Positions 1 through 8,846 of a stretch of DNA of 64,000 nt are shown here, one piece after another. The stretch comes from JAAFIP01 sp031367325 (GTDB lineage Bacteria; Pseudomonadota; Gammaproteobacteria; Burkholderiales; Burkholderiaceae_C). The stretch is from contig JANLPQ010000027.1 in the NCBI GenBank assembly GCA_031367325.1, positions 37,738 to 101,737 on the forward strand, read 5' to 3'. The first letter of the stretch is position 1; every line of letters begins with the position of its first letter. The notes below the pieces were generated by a model. It saw nothing but the letters and a program-made list of their open reading frames with translations, made no database searches and had not been told where the DNA came from. The translations under genes and the position numbers were made by a program.

Positions 1-133
1 GCCGGCAAAACGGCATGGCGCACAATGCATGTTGCCGCATGAGTGAATGGCAATTTAGCAGACAGTCAACATTGAATATTAGTGTAAAACGGGCCAGCAA
101 CTGGTGCGGTCTGCTGGCGACGGACCAGGGATA

Positions 134-1378
134 TTATTTAGTTGCCCGTTTTAACTTTTGAGCAATGCTGGGGGTTGCTTGGTATAAGCGCCTGTTAAGA
201 GCCTCTGAGTAATAGTCTTCTTCGTATTTTCCAATGAAGTCAGTTGGCCAACTTTTCCTGTCAAACCATTGATGGTCAGTTTTCTCCAAATCAAACTCAC
301 GCCAGTTGCCGAATAAATGGTGAAAAAACTCGTGCTGAACCCACTCAGGTAAATAAATCCGCCGCTCCACATTAGTGCGAGCACCGCCCCCTTGACTAGA
401 TCTCTTTTTGACAACCCAGTCGTCTTCACTGATAAATACCGGTTTCTCTGACGCCTCGAATTTGCCTATCCCGCTGCCACCTCCGGCATCATTGCCAACG
501 TTTAAATCTTCGGGGGAAATCAGCCAAAACATATCTGTTTTATCAGCCACTCCCGGCGGTAATTGCCTGATCGGCTCGTTGTAGTCGTAGCCATTTAACC
601 TGTCAATTTTTGCACACGACTTGATGCTATAAAAATTTAGCTCCAGACGCAGCTCACCGCCACTGATGGCCCACAAGTAACTTTGGAACAAACGCAGCGA
701 TTGGCGCACTGCGCTGTAGGAGTCTGCTTCTATACCGGGATTTAAGCGGCGATTAAGCACTGTCAGCCCCGTTTTGAGCAATATATTAGAGCAGGCTGGC
801 ATCACAATGGCCATTTGAATTGGCTTGGCACTATTTATAGTCTTGCCCACACCAAATTTGGTGATTTCGTCCAGCATGCGCAGATGGGCGTACATGCCAG
901 GTTCACCAAAGTGAGGAAGCGGGCTTTTAAGCTGTCTGAGCTGCAACTTGTTGAAGTTGACGTCCCACGCGGTGGCGTCAGGCTTGTTGTCTTGCTTTAG
1001 CGGGTAGGTTTTCATCACATCATTGATGATGTCGCGTGCGCCTTGGTAATCTTCCAGGACAACTTTATCTTCAGCATCTAGCAATTTTGTGAGCAATTCA
1101 ACCCAGTCCTTATCAAAGCTGGTCTCGGCGCCGTATACCTTCCAAAACTCGCCCAACTCTGTTGATGTCTTGGCTGCAGCGGCTGCTGCTGCTGAGGCAG
1201 TAAAAGGTACGGTACCAGATGTTGACGCAGGCGACTCAGGCGTAGATCCCGCGTCCGCTACCACGCTATTACTACCGCCACCACCACAGCTAAGCAAGCT
1301 GGTTATCAAAACAGCGGCAGATGCATTTTTCAAGGCACGCAGCACAAATCGATGTTTCACATTAACAGTACTTGTCAT
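134..1378 (-). CDS. Lipoprotein with HExxH motif, putative secreted zinc metalloprotease
   Basis: 414 aa. The N-terminus is a lipoprotein signal (hydrophobic stretch, then lipobox LLSC at about residue 31) followed by a glycine run and an Ala/Ser/Thr-rich linker with eight consecutive alanines. Near the C-terminus HEFFHHLFG fits the HExxH zinc-binding pattern, with a further DHQWFD shortly after that could supply a third ligand. The middle has no fold I recognise. The start is supported by an AGAGG ribosome site just upstream. The metalloprotease role is inferred from one motif, and its spacing does not match the metzincin consensus. Probably anchored in the outer membrane, facing the periplasm or outside. 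Confidence 0.6.
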   Translation of the reverse strand: MTSTVNVKHRFVLRALKNASAAVLITSLLSCGGGGSNSVVADAGSTPESPASTSGTVPFTASAAAAAAAKTSTELGEFWKVYGAETSFDKDWVELLTKLLDAEDKVVLEDYQGARDIINDVMKTYPLKQDNKPDATAWDVNFNKLQLRQLKSPLPHFGEPGMYAHLRMLDEITKFGVGKTINSAKPIQMAIVMPACSNILLKTGLTVLNRRLNPGIEADSYSAVRQSLRLFQSYLWAISGGELRLELNFYSIKSCAKIDRLNGYDYNEPIRQLPPGVADKTDMFWLISPEDLNVGNDAGGGSGIGKFEASEKPVFISEDDWVVKKRSSQGGGARTNVERRIYLPEWVQHEFFHHLFGNWREFDLEKTDHQWFDRKSWPTDFIGKYEEDYYSEALNRRLYQATPSIAQKLKRATK

Positions 1379-1765
1379 TTAGACCTCTACCCAAGAATAA
1401 TTTTGTGAACGTACCATTCAAGTACTAATTAATTCACCTTTATTATTACTTAGTGAGCATCCAAAGATACTTACTGTAGGCAATATGCTTGTAACGCCTT
1501 GTTATAGACGTGTCTGTATTTCCACGATTACATGACTGTCGTGCAATCTGTTGGGTTTTTAGTTGTTTGCTAGACGTATTGCACTTAAATCCGAGTCGAG
1601 CTCAGCTTATCTAGATGAGAGCCTGTCTACAAACTTTAATATTGTTAAGGCGCTTGGAAATGCTCGGCTTGCATTGTTCGCAAGTCTTTTTCGAACACTG
1701 TGCACTTGGTGTTACCTGCGGTGTGAAGCAAGTTGTCTAGGCTTCGGATGCGGTCCAACCAATGA
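1379..1765. other. Intergenic stretch, nothing recognised
   Basis: About 390 bases between the divergent-side end of the lipoprotein gene and tRNA-Val. It should contain the lipoprotein promoter. I see no convincing ORF, repeat or RNA structure. Confidence 0.4.
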
Positions 1766-1840
1766 TGGTGGGAGATGCAAGTTTCGAACTTGCGACCCCT
1801 GCAGTGTGAATGCAGTGCTCTACCCCTGAGCTAATCTCCC
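1766..1840 (-). tRNA. tRNA-Val (anticodon CAC)
   Basis: On the minus strand the 7-bp acceptor stem GGGAGAT/ATCTCCC, D arm GCTC/GAGC, anticodon stem CTGCA/TGCAG with loop TTCACAC, and T arm GCAAG/CTTGC around TTCGAAA are all complete. The loop places CAC at 34-36, giving valine. The discriminator A and CCA are encoded. Length is 75 nt. Confidence 0.95.
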
Positions 1841-1873
1841 GAAGCCCTAAATTATACCTTGGAACAGCCTCTG

Positions 1874-2398
1874 TTAGCCACCCAGGGCGGGTAATGCCAG
1901 CTGTGCTGTTTGCGCTACGCGAACACAGTCTTTGATGTGCTGTTCGCCTAAATAACGAATGGCCGCATAGCCCACTATCGCAGATACTGCTTGACCCGCC
2001 AGCGGTACAAACTTAGCCGCTTGTATGGCCGTCAAGCGCACGCCAATCATTTTGGCAGCTTTGAGCACGAGGTCTTTGGTAATCAGCTTGCCCACTAGCA
2101 CGGTGCCAGTCATGGCAATAGCTTTTTGTACGCGGTCGCGTTGGGTAGGGTCTAGGCGGTCTAGCTGCTGGGCCGACAGGCCAAACTCAGCGTTGATTTT
2201 GGGCAGCAGCTTGGACAACAAAGCCGCGTCTACCGCCCAGTCCAGCCCCGGCACGGGCACCGCACTGGCTAGGCCTGCTACCAGTGCACGCTTATTGAGC
2301 ATGCGGCGCGACCGGTGGATGGCGTCGATGACCGCGGGGTTGCCGTCTGCCATGCTGGCAGCAGATGGGGAAGACGACGTGTTAAACAGTGTGGCCAT
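1874..2398 (-). CDS. DUF697/EcsC-like small hydrophobic protein
   Basis: 174 aa. Contains AVPVPGLDWAVD in the first third and KFVPLAGQAVSAIVGYAAI near the end, glycine/proline-containing hydrophobic stretches like those in DUF697 (YcjF) and EcsC-like proteins. There is no signal peptide, and membrane association is likely. The family call rests on pattern only; the function is unknown. It lies directly downstream of the next gene on the same strand, separated by 73 bp. Confidence 0.55.
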   Translation of the reverse strand: MATLFNTSSSPSAASMADGNPAVIDAIHRSRRMLNKRALVAGLASAVPVPGLDWAVDAALLSKLLPKINAEFGLSAQQLDRLDPTQRDRVQKAIAMTGTVLVGKLITKDLVLKAAKMIGVRLTAIQAAKFVPLAGQAVSAIVGYAAIRYLGEQHIKDCVRVAQTAQLALPALGG

Positions 2399-2471
2399 AC
2401 GTCAGATCTTAGGGTTAAAACACTTGTTATCTAACGCTGGCCGTAGATTGGTGGATGAAGCCTGTGGCTAT

Positions 2472-2735
2472 TTAAGCGGTCGGGCCGCTGGTTTTGCTTT
2501 TTACAAAGCCGTAGATCACCAGCAATACGATGGCGCCGACCACCGAGGCAATCCAGCCGGCAACGTCGCCTTGTTTGTACCAGCCCATCTGCTGGCCTAC
2601 AAAGTTAGCCAAGAATGAGCCACCTACGCCCAAGATGGCCGTCATGATCCAGCCGAGTTTGTCGTCGCCGGGTTTGACAGCACGTGCAATAAATCCAACG
2701 ATCAGGCCGACGATGATGGTAATGATCCAAGACAT
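2472..2735 (-). CDS. GlsB/YeaQ/YmgE family small membrane protein
   Basis: 87 aa, nearly all hydrophobic. It begins MSWIITIIVGLIVGFIAR, followed by GWIMTAILGVGGSFLANFVG and a final helix around GAIVLLVIYGFV. This three-helix, glycine-rich layout is characteristic of the transglycosylase-associated (YeaQ/YmgE) family, whose members are often stress-induced inner-membrane proteins. I chose this ATG over an upstream one because GGAG stands 8-10 bases before it and the family begins at this position. Confidence 0.8.
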   Translation of the reverse strand: MSWIITIIVGLIVGFIARAVKPGDDKLGWIMTAILGVGGSFLANFVGQQMGWYKQGDVAGWIASVVGAIVLLVIYGFVKSKTSGPTA

Positions 2736-2881
2736 AGTGATAACTCCAGTGGTAGTTGTAAAGAAACCATTGCACAGCCCCAATGGCATGCAATGCCTGC
2801 ACTTTACACTGTCTTTGTCAGTGACTTAACAGGCCATACTTAAGTTGTTACTTACCGCCTCCAAGAAGGTCAATATTTATG

Positions 2882-2938
2882 TAAAATAGGCCTGTAACCC
2901 AAGTAAATCCTGCTCAAGCAGCTATTTAATTTATAGCG
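2882..2938 (+). repeat. Dispersed intergenic repeat, copy 1
   Basis: Full-length type-A copy: a GTAACCCAAGTAAA segment, palindromic core CTGCT-CA-AGCAG, then CTATTTAATTTATAG. It lies between the YeaQ-like gene and the 3' end of the ABC-F gene. Confidence 0.85.
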
Positions 2939-2951
2939 ATATGGAAAACCA

Positions 2952-4919
2952 CTACGCCTCAAGCGTTTCGCCCAGAGTCATCCATTCTTCTTCAGCCTGC
3001 GCTAGCTGGGCATCGACCAGCTTTAGCCGTTTGGCGGCTGCGGCCAGGTCTGCGGGTGGCAGCGCTTGCGACAGCTGCGTGTGCAAGCTAGTTTGCTCGG
3101 CCTGCAGCTGGGCTACTTGGGCTTCTACTGCCAGCAGTTTTTTCTTCAAATTCTGGCCAGCGGCTTTAGACAAGGCGGGGCTGGTTGCAGCAGACGCGTG
3201 TGGCACAGGCGCGGCAATGATTGGAGCGGCAACGGGTTCTACTTTCACGGCACGCTCAGTTTTGGCTGCTTCGCGTAGGCGTTTGGACTCGTCTAGCAAA
3301 TAGCGCTGGTAGTCGTCCAAGTCGCCGTCAAACGGTGCCACTACGCCATGGCCTACTAGCCAAAACTCGTCACACACGGCGCGCAGCAAGGCGCGGTCGT
3401 GGCTGACCAGCATGACCGTGCCTTCAAACTCGTTAAGCGCCATGGACAGCGCCTCGCGGGTAGTTAGGTCTAGGTGGTTGGTAGGCTCGTCCAGCAGCAG
3501 CAGGTTAGGGCGCTGCCACACCATCATGCACAGCACCAGGCGGGCTTTTTCGCCGCCGCTCATGCTGCCCACGGCCTGCTTGACCATGTCGCCGCCAAAG
3601 TTAAACGCGCCTAAAAATCCGCGTAAGTCTTGCTCTTTGCCCGACTCGCCTGCAAAGCCTGCCGCAGCATGCTCTTTGGCCAGCCGGATCATGTGCTCTA
3701 GCGGTGTGTCTTGTGCTCTTAAAACGTCTAATTCTTGCTGCGCGAAGTAGCCAATGCGCAGGCCTTTGCCCTCAGTCACCGTGCCCGACAATATGCCCAA
3801 GTCGCGAGCGATGGTTTTGACCACGGTGGATTTACCTTGCCCGTTGGCACCCAAAATACCAATGCGCTGGCCAGCCAGCACCGATTTGCTTACGCCGCTG
3901 ACAATGGTTTTAATGCCTTCGTCAGTGTGGTAGCCAAAGCTGGCGTCACTGATGGCGAGCATGGGGTTGGGCAAGTTAGCGGGTTCTTTAAATTCAAAGG
4001 TAAAGTCAGCATCGGCCAGCATGGGCGCTACTTTTTCCATGCGCTCCAGCGCTTTCACGCGGCTTTGCGCTTGCTTGGCCTTGCTGGCCTTGGCCTTGAA
4101 GCGGTCGATAAATTTTTGCAAATGCGCAATCTTGTCTTGCTGCTTGTTAAAGGCCGACTGCTGCAAAATCATTTGCTGCGATTTGAGTTCTTCAAACGCG
4201 CTGTAGTTGCCGCCGTAGCGGTTGAGTTGCGCGTTTTCAATGTGTACGGTAGTCGACGTGACAGCATCTAAAAACTCGCGATCGTGGCTAATGACGATCA
4301 TCGTGCCTTCGTAGCGCTTAAGCCAGGCTTCTAGCCACACCAGTGCATCCAAGTCTAAGTGGTTGGTCGGCTCATCTAGCAGCAGCAGGTCGCTGGGGCA
4401 CATGAGCGCGCGGGCCAGTTGCAGGCGCATGCGCCAGCCGCCCGAGAAGCTGTTAACCGGCTGTTCTAACTCGTGGGTTTGAAAGCCTAGGCCCAAGATA
4501 AGGGCTTGCGCACGCGGCACGGCGTCGTGGTCGCCTGCATCGGCCAAGTCCGTGTACGCATGGGCAATGTCCATGCCAGCGTCCATGTCGTCGGGGTCTA
4601 GTGCGTGGGCTTCTTCGGCTTTTACCAGCACCTCGCGCAGCTCGGCCAGGCGTGTGTCACCGCGCAACACGTAGTCGGTGGCGGTCTCATCGGTTTCGGG
4701 CATGTTCTGCTCTACCTGCGACATGCGCCACTGCGTGGGCACGTAGTAGTCGCCACCGTCTTCATGCAAAGTACCGTTCAGCAAGCCAAACAGGGTCGAC
4801 TTGCCCGCGCCGTTGCGGCCAATTAGCCCCAGCTTTTCACCGGGGTTAATGGTCAAGTTAGCGCCGCCCAGCAGCACTTTGGCGCTGCGGCGCAGGGTAA
4901 TGTTTTTAAGAGTGATCAT
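2952..4919 (-). CDS. ABC-F family ATPase (YheS/Uup-like)
   Basis: 655 aa from MITLKNITL; the start follows family usage, since the upstream ATG would add a non-homologous extension. It has two ABC ATPase domains and no membrane segment. Domain 1 has Walker A GRNGAGKST, signature SGGWRMRL and Walker B LLLLDEPTNHLD. Domain 2 has GANGQGKST, SGGEKARL and LLLLDEPTNHLD. A charged inter-domain linker (FNKQQDKIAHLQKFIDRFKA) and a coiled-coil C-terminus are typical of ABC-F proteins, which act on ribosomes as translation factors. The YheS subgroup is most likely; whether it gives antibiotic protection cannot be told. Confidence 0.9.
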   Translation of the reverse strand: MITLKNITLRRSAKVLLGGANLTINPGEKLGLIGRNGAGKSTLFGLLNGTLHEDGGDYYVPTQWRMSQVEQNMPETDETATDYVLRGDTRLAELREVLVKAEEAHALDPDDMDAGMDIAHAYTDLADAGDHDAVPRAQALILGLGFQTHELEQPVNSFSGGWRMRLQLARALMCPSDLLLLDEPTNHLDLDALVWLEAWLKRYEGTMIVISHDREFLDAVTSTTVHIENAQLNRYGGNYSAFEELKSQQMILQQSAFNKQQDKIAHLQKFIDRFKAKASKAKQAQSRVKALERMEKVAPMLADADFTFEFKEPANLPNPMLAISDASFGYHTDEGIKTIVSGVSKSVLAGQRIGILGANGQGKSTVVKTIARDLGILSGTVTEGKGLRIGYFAQQELDVLRAQDTPLEHMIRLAKEHAAAGFAGESGKEQDLRGFLGAFNFGGDMVKQAVGSMSGGEKARLVLCMMVWQRPNLLLLDEPTNHLDLTTREALSMALNEFEGTVMLVSHDRALLRAVCDEFWLVGHGVVAPFDGDLDDYQRYLLDESKRLREAAKTERAVKVEPVAAPIIAAPVPHASAATSPALSKAAGQNLKKKLLAVEAQVAQLQAEQTSLHTQLSQALPPADLAAAAKRLKLVDAQLAQAEEEWMTLGETLEA

Positions 4920-5045
4920 GGCGGGCCAGACAGCGCCGTGCACTGAATAAGCGAAAACCCTAATTATCCCTTGTTTACGGCTTGATTTTGCCGCTTACTT
5001 TGGATTAACGTGCCTAGTTTGTACTAGGTCGCGATTGCCTAGCTG

Positions 5046-6635
5046 CTAGCGAGGTATTACTTTAATCACATCAGAAAACATCATGATGTCTGCACCATCG
5101 CCTGAGCCCAACACAAACCACCCCACCAGGCAGGCCAGTAATAGCAGCGCCAAAACAATACTGCCCATTACCCAGCCCGTGCGGCCGGATTTGACGTTTT
5201 GCCCAAGCTGGCCCTTTGGCAAGCCAGATTTAATCACCATGGGCTCACGCATTTTGTTTTGTAATGCGACCAAAGCTAGACCGGTAGGTGTAAGCGGTGG
5301 TGGATCGTCCTGTGCGTCAAAACTGGCAAATGTTACGGGCTTGGCATCTTTACCTGCTGGAGCGTCAAACATCGACGTTCGTGTGGGCTCGTCGGACACA
5401 TCCCGGCTAAGGACCTGAGTAGCTTGCGTACTGCGTGCGGCCTGCTGCCCGGCATGGGCTTTTTTCACGTACGCTTGTACGGCAGGCGGAATGCTGGCAT
5501 CGCTCAGTCTTTTTAACTGTCGCTTAGACAGCTCGGCGTACACGCCGTTAGGAAAGCGGCTTAAAAAGCCTTCTAAATCGCTCGGCTCGGTGCTGTCTTT
5601 CACGTCTTTCCAGTACACCAGCTCTTGCTCTTGCGCTACAGGGCTAGTAGCAGTACCAAAATGAGCGCTAGGCACGGCGCCGGGCGGTACGGATTGCTGG
5701 CCCAAGCTTGATAAAGGGGCACTTTTAGCGTCAGAGCTGCCAAAGTTCGAGTTAAAGCTGCTAGACCGTGCGCTGGGCGTAATGGTGGGGTCCGCTTGGC
5801 GTGCGGCGGTGCGCAACGCAAACGCAAAATCATGTGCAGTTTGGTAACGCTGGTTTTTGTCTTTAGCCATCGCTTTTGCGATTACGGCATCTAGCTCCAG
5901 CGGTAGCTCTGGGTTGATGCTGCTGGGCGGTGGCGGATTTAAATTAGTGATTTGATTGACGATAGCAAAGTAGCTGTCGCCGTCAAACGGCCGGCAATCG
6001 GTGAGCAGCTGGTACAGCACAATACCGGCGGCAAACATGTCAGATCTTGAATCGACCGGGCGGCCTTCAATTTGCTCGGGCGCCATGTACTTAAGCGTGC
6101 CCACCACACCGCCCTGAGTACGCGTAGCCTCGCCTGAGTCTTGTATGCGTGCTACGCCAAAGTCAGCCAGCTTGACGCGGCCATTGGGTTCAATCAACAA
6201 GTTAGCGGGCTTGATGTCACGGTGGATAATTTTGTGCTCGTGCGCATACTCTAGCGCCGCCAGCAGGTCGCACATGATGCTGACCGACTCATGCAGTGCG
6301 TAGCGGTGGCCGCTGTCCAGGTAGTGTTTTAAGTCTTGTCCTTGTACATACTCCATCACCAAATATGCAATGTTGTCGTAACGGTCGCAGTCGTACACGC
6401 TAACAATATTGGGGTGCTGCAGGCGCGCAGCAGAATACGCCTCGGTGCGAAAGCGTGCCTCATATTCGGCGGCATCGGCGCGCGACAAGTTGCCCACGCG
6501 CACGGTTTTAATGGCAACTTTGCGTTTTAGGTTCGGGTCAGTGGCCTCGTACACCACGCCCATGGCCCCTGCGCCCAGCACACGCACAATATCGTAGCGA
6601 CCTAGCTTGGTAGTTTCTGGCGCGATGTCAGGCAT
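5046..6635 (-). CDS. Transmembrane Hanks-type Ser/Thr protein kinase (first of pair)
   Basis: 529 aa from MPDIAPE; an ATG 33 bases upstream is also possible. The kinase domain spans about residues 13-275: glycine loop GAGAMG (21-26), lysine in VAIK (43), HRD (138-140), DFG (158-160) and APE (185-187), so it should be active. A juxtamembrane stretch ELVYWKD, with DLEGFLSRFPNGVY shortly after, is shared with the neighbouring kinase. One membrane helix (about 487-509) is followed by only about 20 residues outside. It lies 173 bp downstream of its paralogue on the same strand. No PP2C phosphatase gene is adjacent. Confidence 0.88.
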   Translation of the reverse strand: MPDIAPETTKLGRYDIVRVLGAGAMGVVYEATDPNLKRKVAIKTVRVGNLSRADAAEYEARFRTEAYSAARLQHPNIVSVYDCDRYDNIAYLVMEYVQGQDLKHYLDSGHRYALHESVSIMCDLLAALEYAHEHKIIHRDIKPANLLIEPNGRVKLADFGVARIQDSGEATRTQGGVVGTLKYMAPEQIEGRPVDSRSDMFAAGIVLYQLLTDCRPFDGDSYFAIVNQITNLNPPPPSSINPELPLELDAVIAKAMAKDKNQRYQTAHDFAFALRTAARQADPTITPSARSSSFNSNFGSSDAKSAPLSSLGQQSVPPGAVPSAHFGTATSPVAQEQELVYWKDVKDSTEPSDLEGFLSRFPNGVYAELSKRQLKRLSDASIPPAVQAYVKKAHAGQQAARSTQATQVLSRDVSDEPTRTSMFDAPAGKDAKPVTFASFDAQDDPPPLTPTGLALVALQNKMREPMVIKSGLPKGQLGQNVKSGRTGWVMGSIVLALLLLACLVGWFVLGSGDGADIMMFSDVIKVIPR

Positions 6636-6807
6636 GGTTGAGGGTGCTTTCCTGCAAATTGTATGCATTGGAGTGTAACTCTCAGAAAATTATACCCAAG
6701 TGACGCACTTTCTGGCGTGGCACGCTGTCAACGTGCTCTTTACAAGTTAGGTGATGGGTCACTGCATCACTGTGGCGCAAGCTGACACCATTCAGCGCAA
6801 ACGTTTT

Positions 6808-8709
6808 TTATCGGCTAGATCTTTGCTTTTCTTGCCGATCGCGCTGTTCTACGCAATAAGGGTGGCTTTGAAATACAGTCTTTGCACATTGTTCAAACAC
6901 GCAACTGCTAAGCGAGAAAAATGATTTACCTGCACAAGCTGCTTCCGGGCCGGCGGCCACGCTAGGCAGCGCAGCATTTACGGTGCTGCTAGATTGTCTA
7001 GCATCTACCGCTGTGGGGTAGCTGGTGTTGCCGACATGTGCCGCACTGGACGATGCCTGCTTCTGCGCTGCGTCACGCTGGGTTTGCAGGCGCACTGCTG
7101 CTGCACGCGAGGCAGCCAAACGCGCAGAAGATGCTTCAGCGGCAGCCGATGATGCCGTTAAATTGGTATCACTTCGGTTGACAACACTGGGTACGGGCAA
7201 TGCAGCAGTGGTAGACGTTTTAATAGCGGCTAGGGTAGGGGTTAGCTCTAGAGCTGGTGCCCGTACAGGCATTGCAGCTGGCGCATCAGTGGTTTTTGTT
7301 GCGGACGTAGTGGCAGTGGTAGATGCGGTTGCAGTCGCTATTGGCAACAGGCCTGCTTGTGCAGGAGTTTCGGTAATGACGCTGCTTGTCTGGTGACGCG
7401 CCCCTACCCAAAGCAAGCCACCGCATACAATCAGCGCTGCCAAGCCTGACAAAACTGCCCATTTTTTTTGCCGAGAAGTGCTAGTTGATACTATGGGAGT
7501 AGTGCTGCGTACCGTCAGGAGAGTATCGTCAGCTATCTCCACCATGTCTAGTGTTGCAGCAGAGGCAACTATTGTTTTGTCATAAAGTGCTTGGCCTTGA
7601 CTGGCACTTGTGTCGGCCATTTTTTTCAAGCGCCGTTTAGCTAAATCAGAATACACACCCTCTGGAAAGCGCTTTAAAAAGCCTTCTAGGTCTTGCGCAT
7701 CGGCAATGTCTTTTATGTCTTTCCAGTAGACCAGTTCCAGTTCTTGCGTCACGGTGCTGCTGGTATTGCTAAGGCTGTTAGACGTTGAACCACTGTTTTC
7801 AAGTGCACTTGCGCTGTGCGCTTGAAAAACTTTGTACGGGTTGGCAAGAGGCGTGATGGTGGGGTCGGCACGGCACGCTGCCGTTTGTAGTGCCTGGGCA
7901 AAGCCTTGCGCTGTTGCAAACCTATGGGTTTTGTCCTTGGCCAGCGCTTGGGCCACCACGGCGTCCAGAGCGGGCGGCAGCATGGGGTTTATGCTGCTAG
8001 GGGCAGGCGGGTCTTGGGCGGTTATTTGATTAACGATAGAAAAATAGCTATCTCCATCAAACGGCCGGCGGTCGGTCAGCAGCTGGTACAGCACGATGCC
8101 GGCTGAGAACATATCAGATGTGGCGTCTACAAAACGACCTTCTATCTGCTCGGGCGCCATGTACTTGAGCGTGCCCACCACGCCGCCTTGTGTGCGGGTG
8201 GCCTCGCCAGAATCTTGTATGCGGGCTACGCCAAAGTCGGTTAGTTTTAGCCGTCCGTCTGCCTCAATCAGCATGTTGGCTGGCTTAATATCGCGGTGAA
8301 TAATTTTGTGATCATGGGCGTAACCCAGCGCTGACAACAGGTCACACATCATCCGCACCGACTGCTGCAGTGTGTAGCATTGCCCCATATCCAGGTGGTG
8401 CTTTAAATCTTGGCCTTTGACAAACTCCATCACCAAAAACGGCGTGTCGCCATCGCGGTCAGAGTCGTAGACGCTAACGATATTGGGGTGCTGCAAGCGA
8501 GCTGCAGAATGTGCCTCAGTGCGAAAGCGCAGCTCGTACTCGGCGGCCTCGTCCTTGGACAAGCTGTCTACCCGCACAGTTTTGATGGCGACCTTGCGAT
8601 TAAGGTTAGGGTCACGCGCCTCGTACACCACGCCCATCGCACCTTTGCCCAGCACACGGGTAATGTCGTATCGACCTAATTTTTTAGCAGTGATGGCGCT
8701 GTCTTGCAT
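6808..8709 (-). CDS. Transmembrane Hanks-type Ser/Thr protein kinase (second of pair)
   Basis: 633 aa. Its kinase domain aligns residue for residue with the neighbour: GKGAMG 21-26, K43, HRD 138-140, DFG 158-160. The juxtamembrane ELVYWKD and DLEGFLKRFPEGVY elements are at about 324-353 and a membrane helix at 416-438. Unlike its partner it has a long Ala/Ser/Thr-rich extracytoplasmic region ending in a small cysteine-rich module (C-x10-C-x4-C and a further C near the end), which could be a disulphide-bonded sensor or wall-contact domain. A tandem duplication with a diverged outside part is the simplest reading. Confidence 0.88.
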   Translation of the reverse strand: MQDSAITAKKLGRYDITRVLGKGAMGVVYEARDPNLNRKVAIKTVRVDSLSKDEAAEYELRFRTEAHSAARLQHPNIVSVYDSDRDGDTPFLVMEFVKGQDLKHHLDMGQCYTLQQSVRMMCDLLSALGYAHDHKIIHRDIKPANMLIEADGRLKLTDFGVARIQDSGEATRTQGGVVGTLKYMAPEQIEGRFVDATSDMFSAGIVLYQLLTDRRPFDGDSYFSIVNQITAQDPPAPSSINPMLPPALDAVVAQALAKDKTHRFATAQGFAQALQTAACRADPTITPLANPYKVFQAHSASALENSGSTSNSLSNTSSTVTQELELVYWKDIKDIADAQDLEGFLKRFPEGVYSDLAKRRLKKMADTSASQGQALYDKTIVASAATLDMVEIADDTLLTVRSTTPIVSTSTSRQKKWAVLSGLAALIVCGGLLWVGARHQTSSVITETPAQAGLLPIATATASTTATTSATKTTDAPAAMPVRAPALELTPTLAAIKTSTTAALPVPSVVNRSDTNLTASSAAAEASSARLAASRAAAVRLQTQRDAAQKQASSSAAHVGNTSYPTAVDARQSSSTVNAALPSVAAGPEAACAGKSFFSLSSCVFEQCAKTVFQSHPYCVEQRDRQEKQRSSR

Positions 8710-8846
8710 GCGGATTGGAAATTCGGTAAAAATGCGCCTGTCGCTTTGTGACTAAAAGCAACGTATTTTACATTTCGACTAGTCTGTATGTATTGGTAGA
8801 TTGAGCTAGACGTGTGCTTTATCACGCTGTGTCGATAGCACATAAT

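Noticed and set aside
2025..2618. Plus-strand open frame of 197 codons
   Set aside because: Opposite two recognised minus-strand genes, with no ribosome site or family features.
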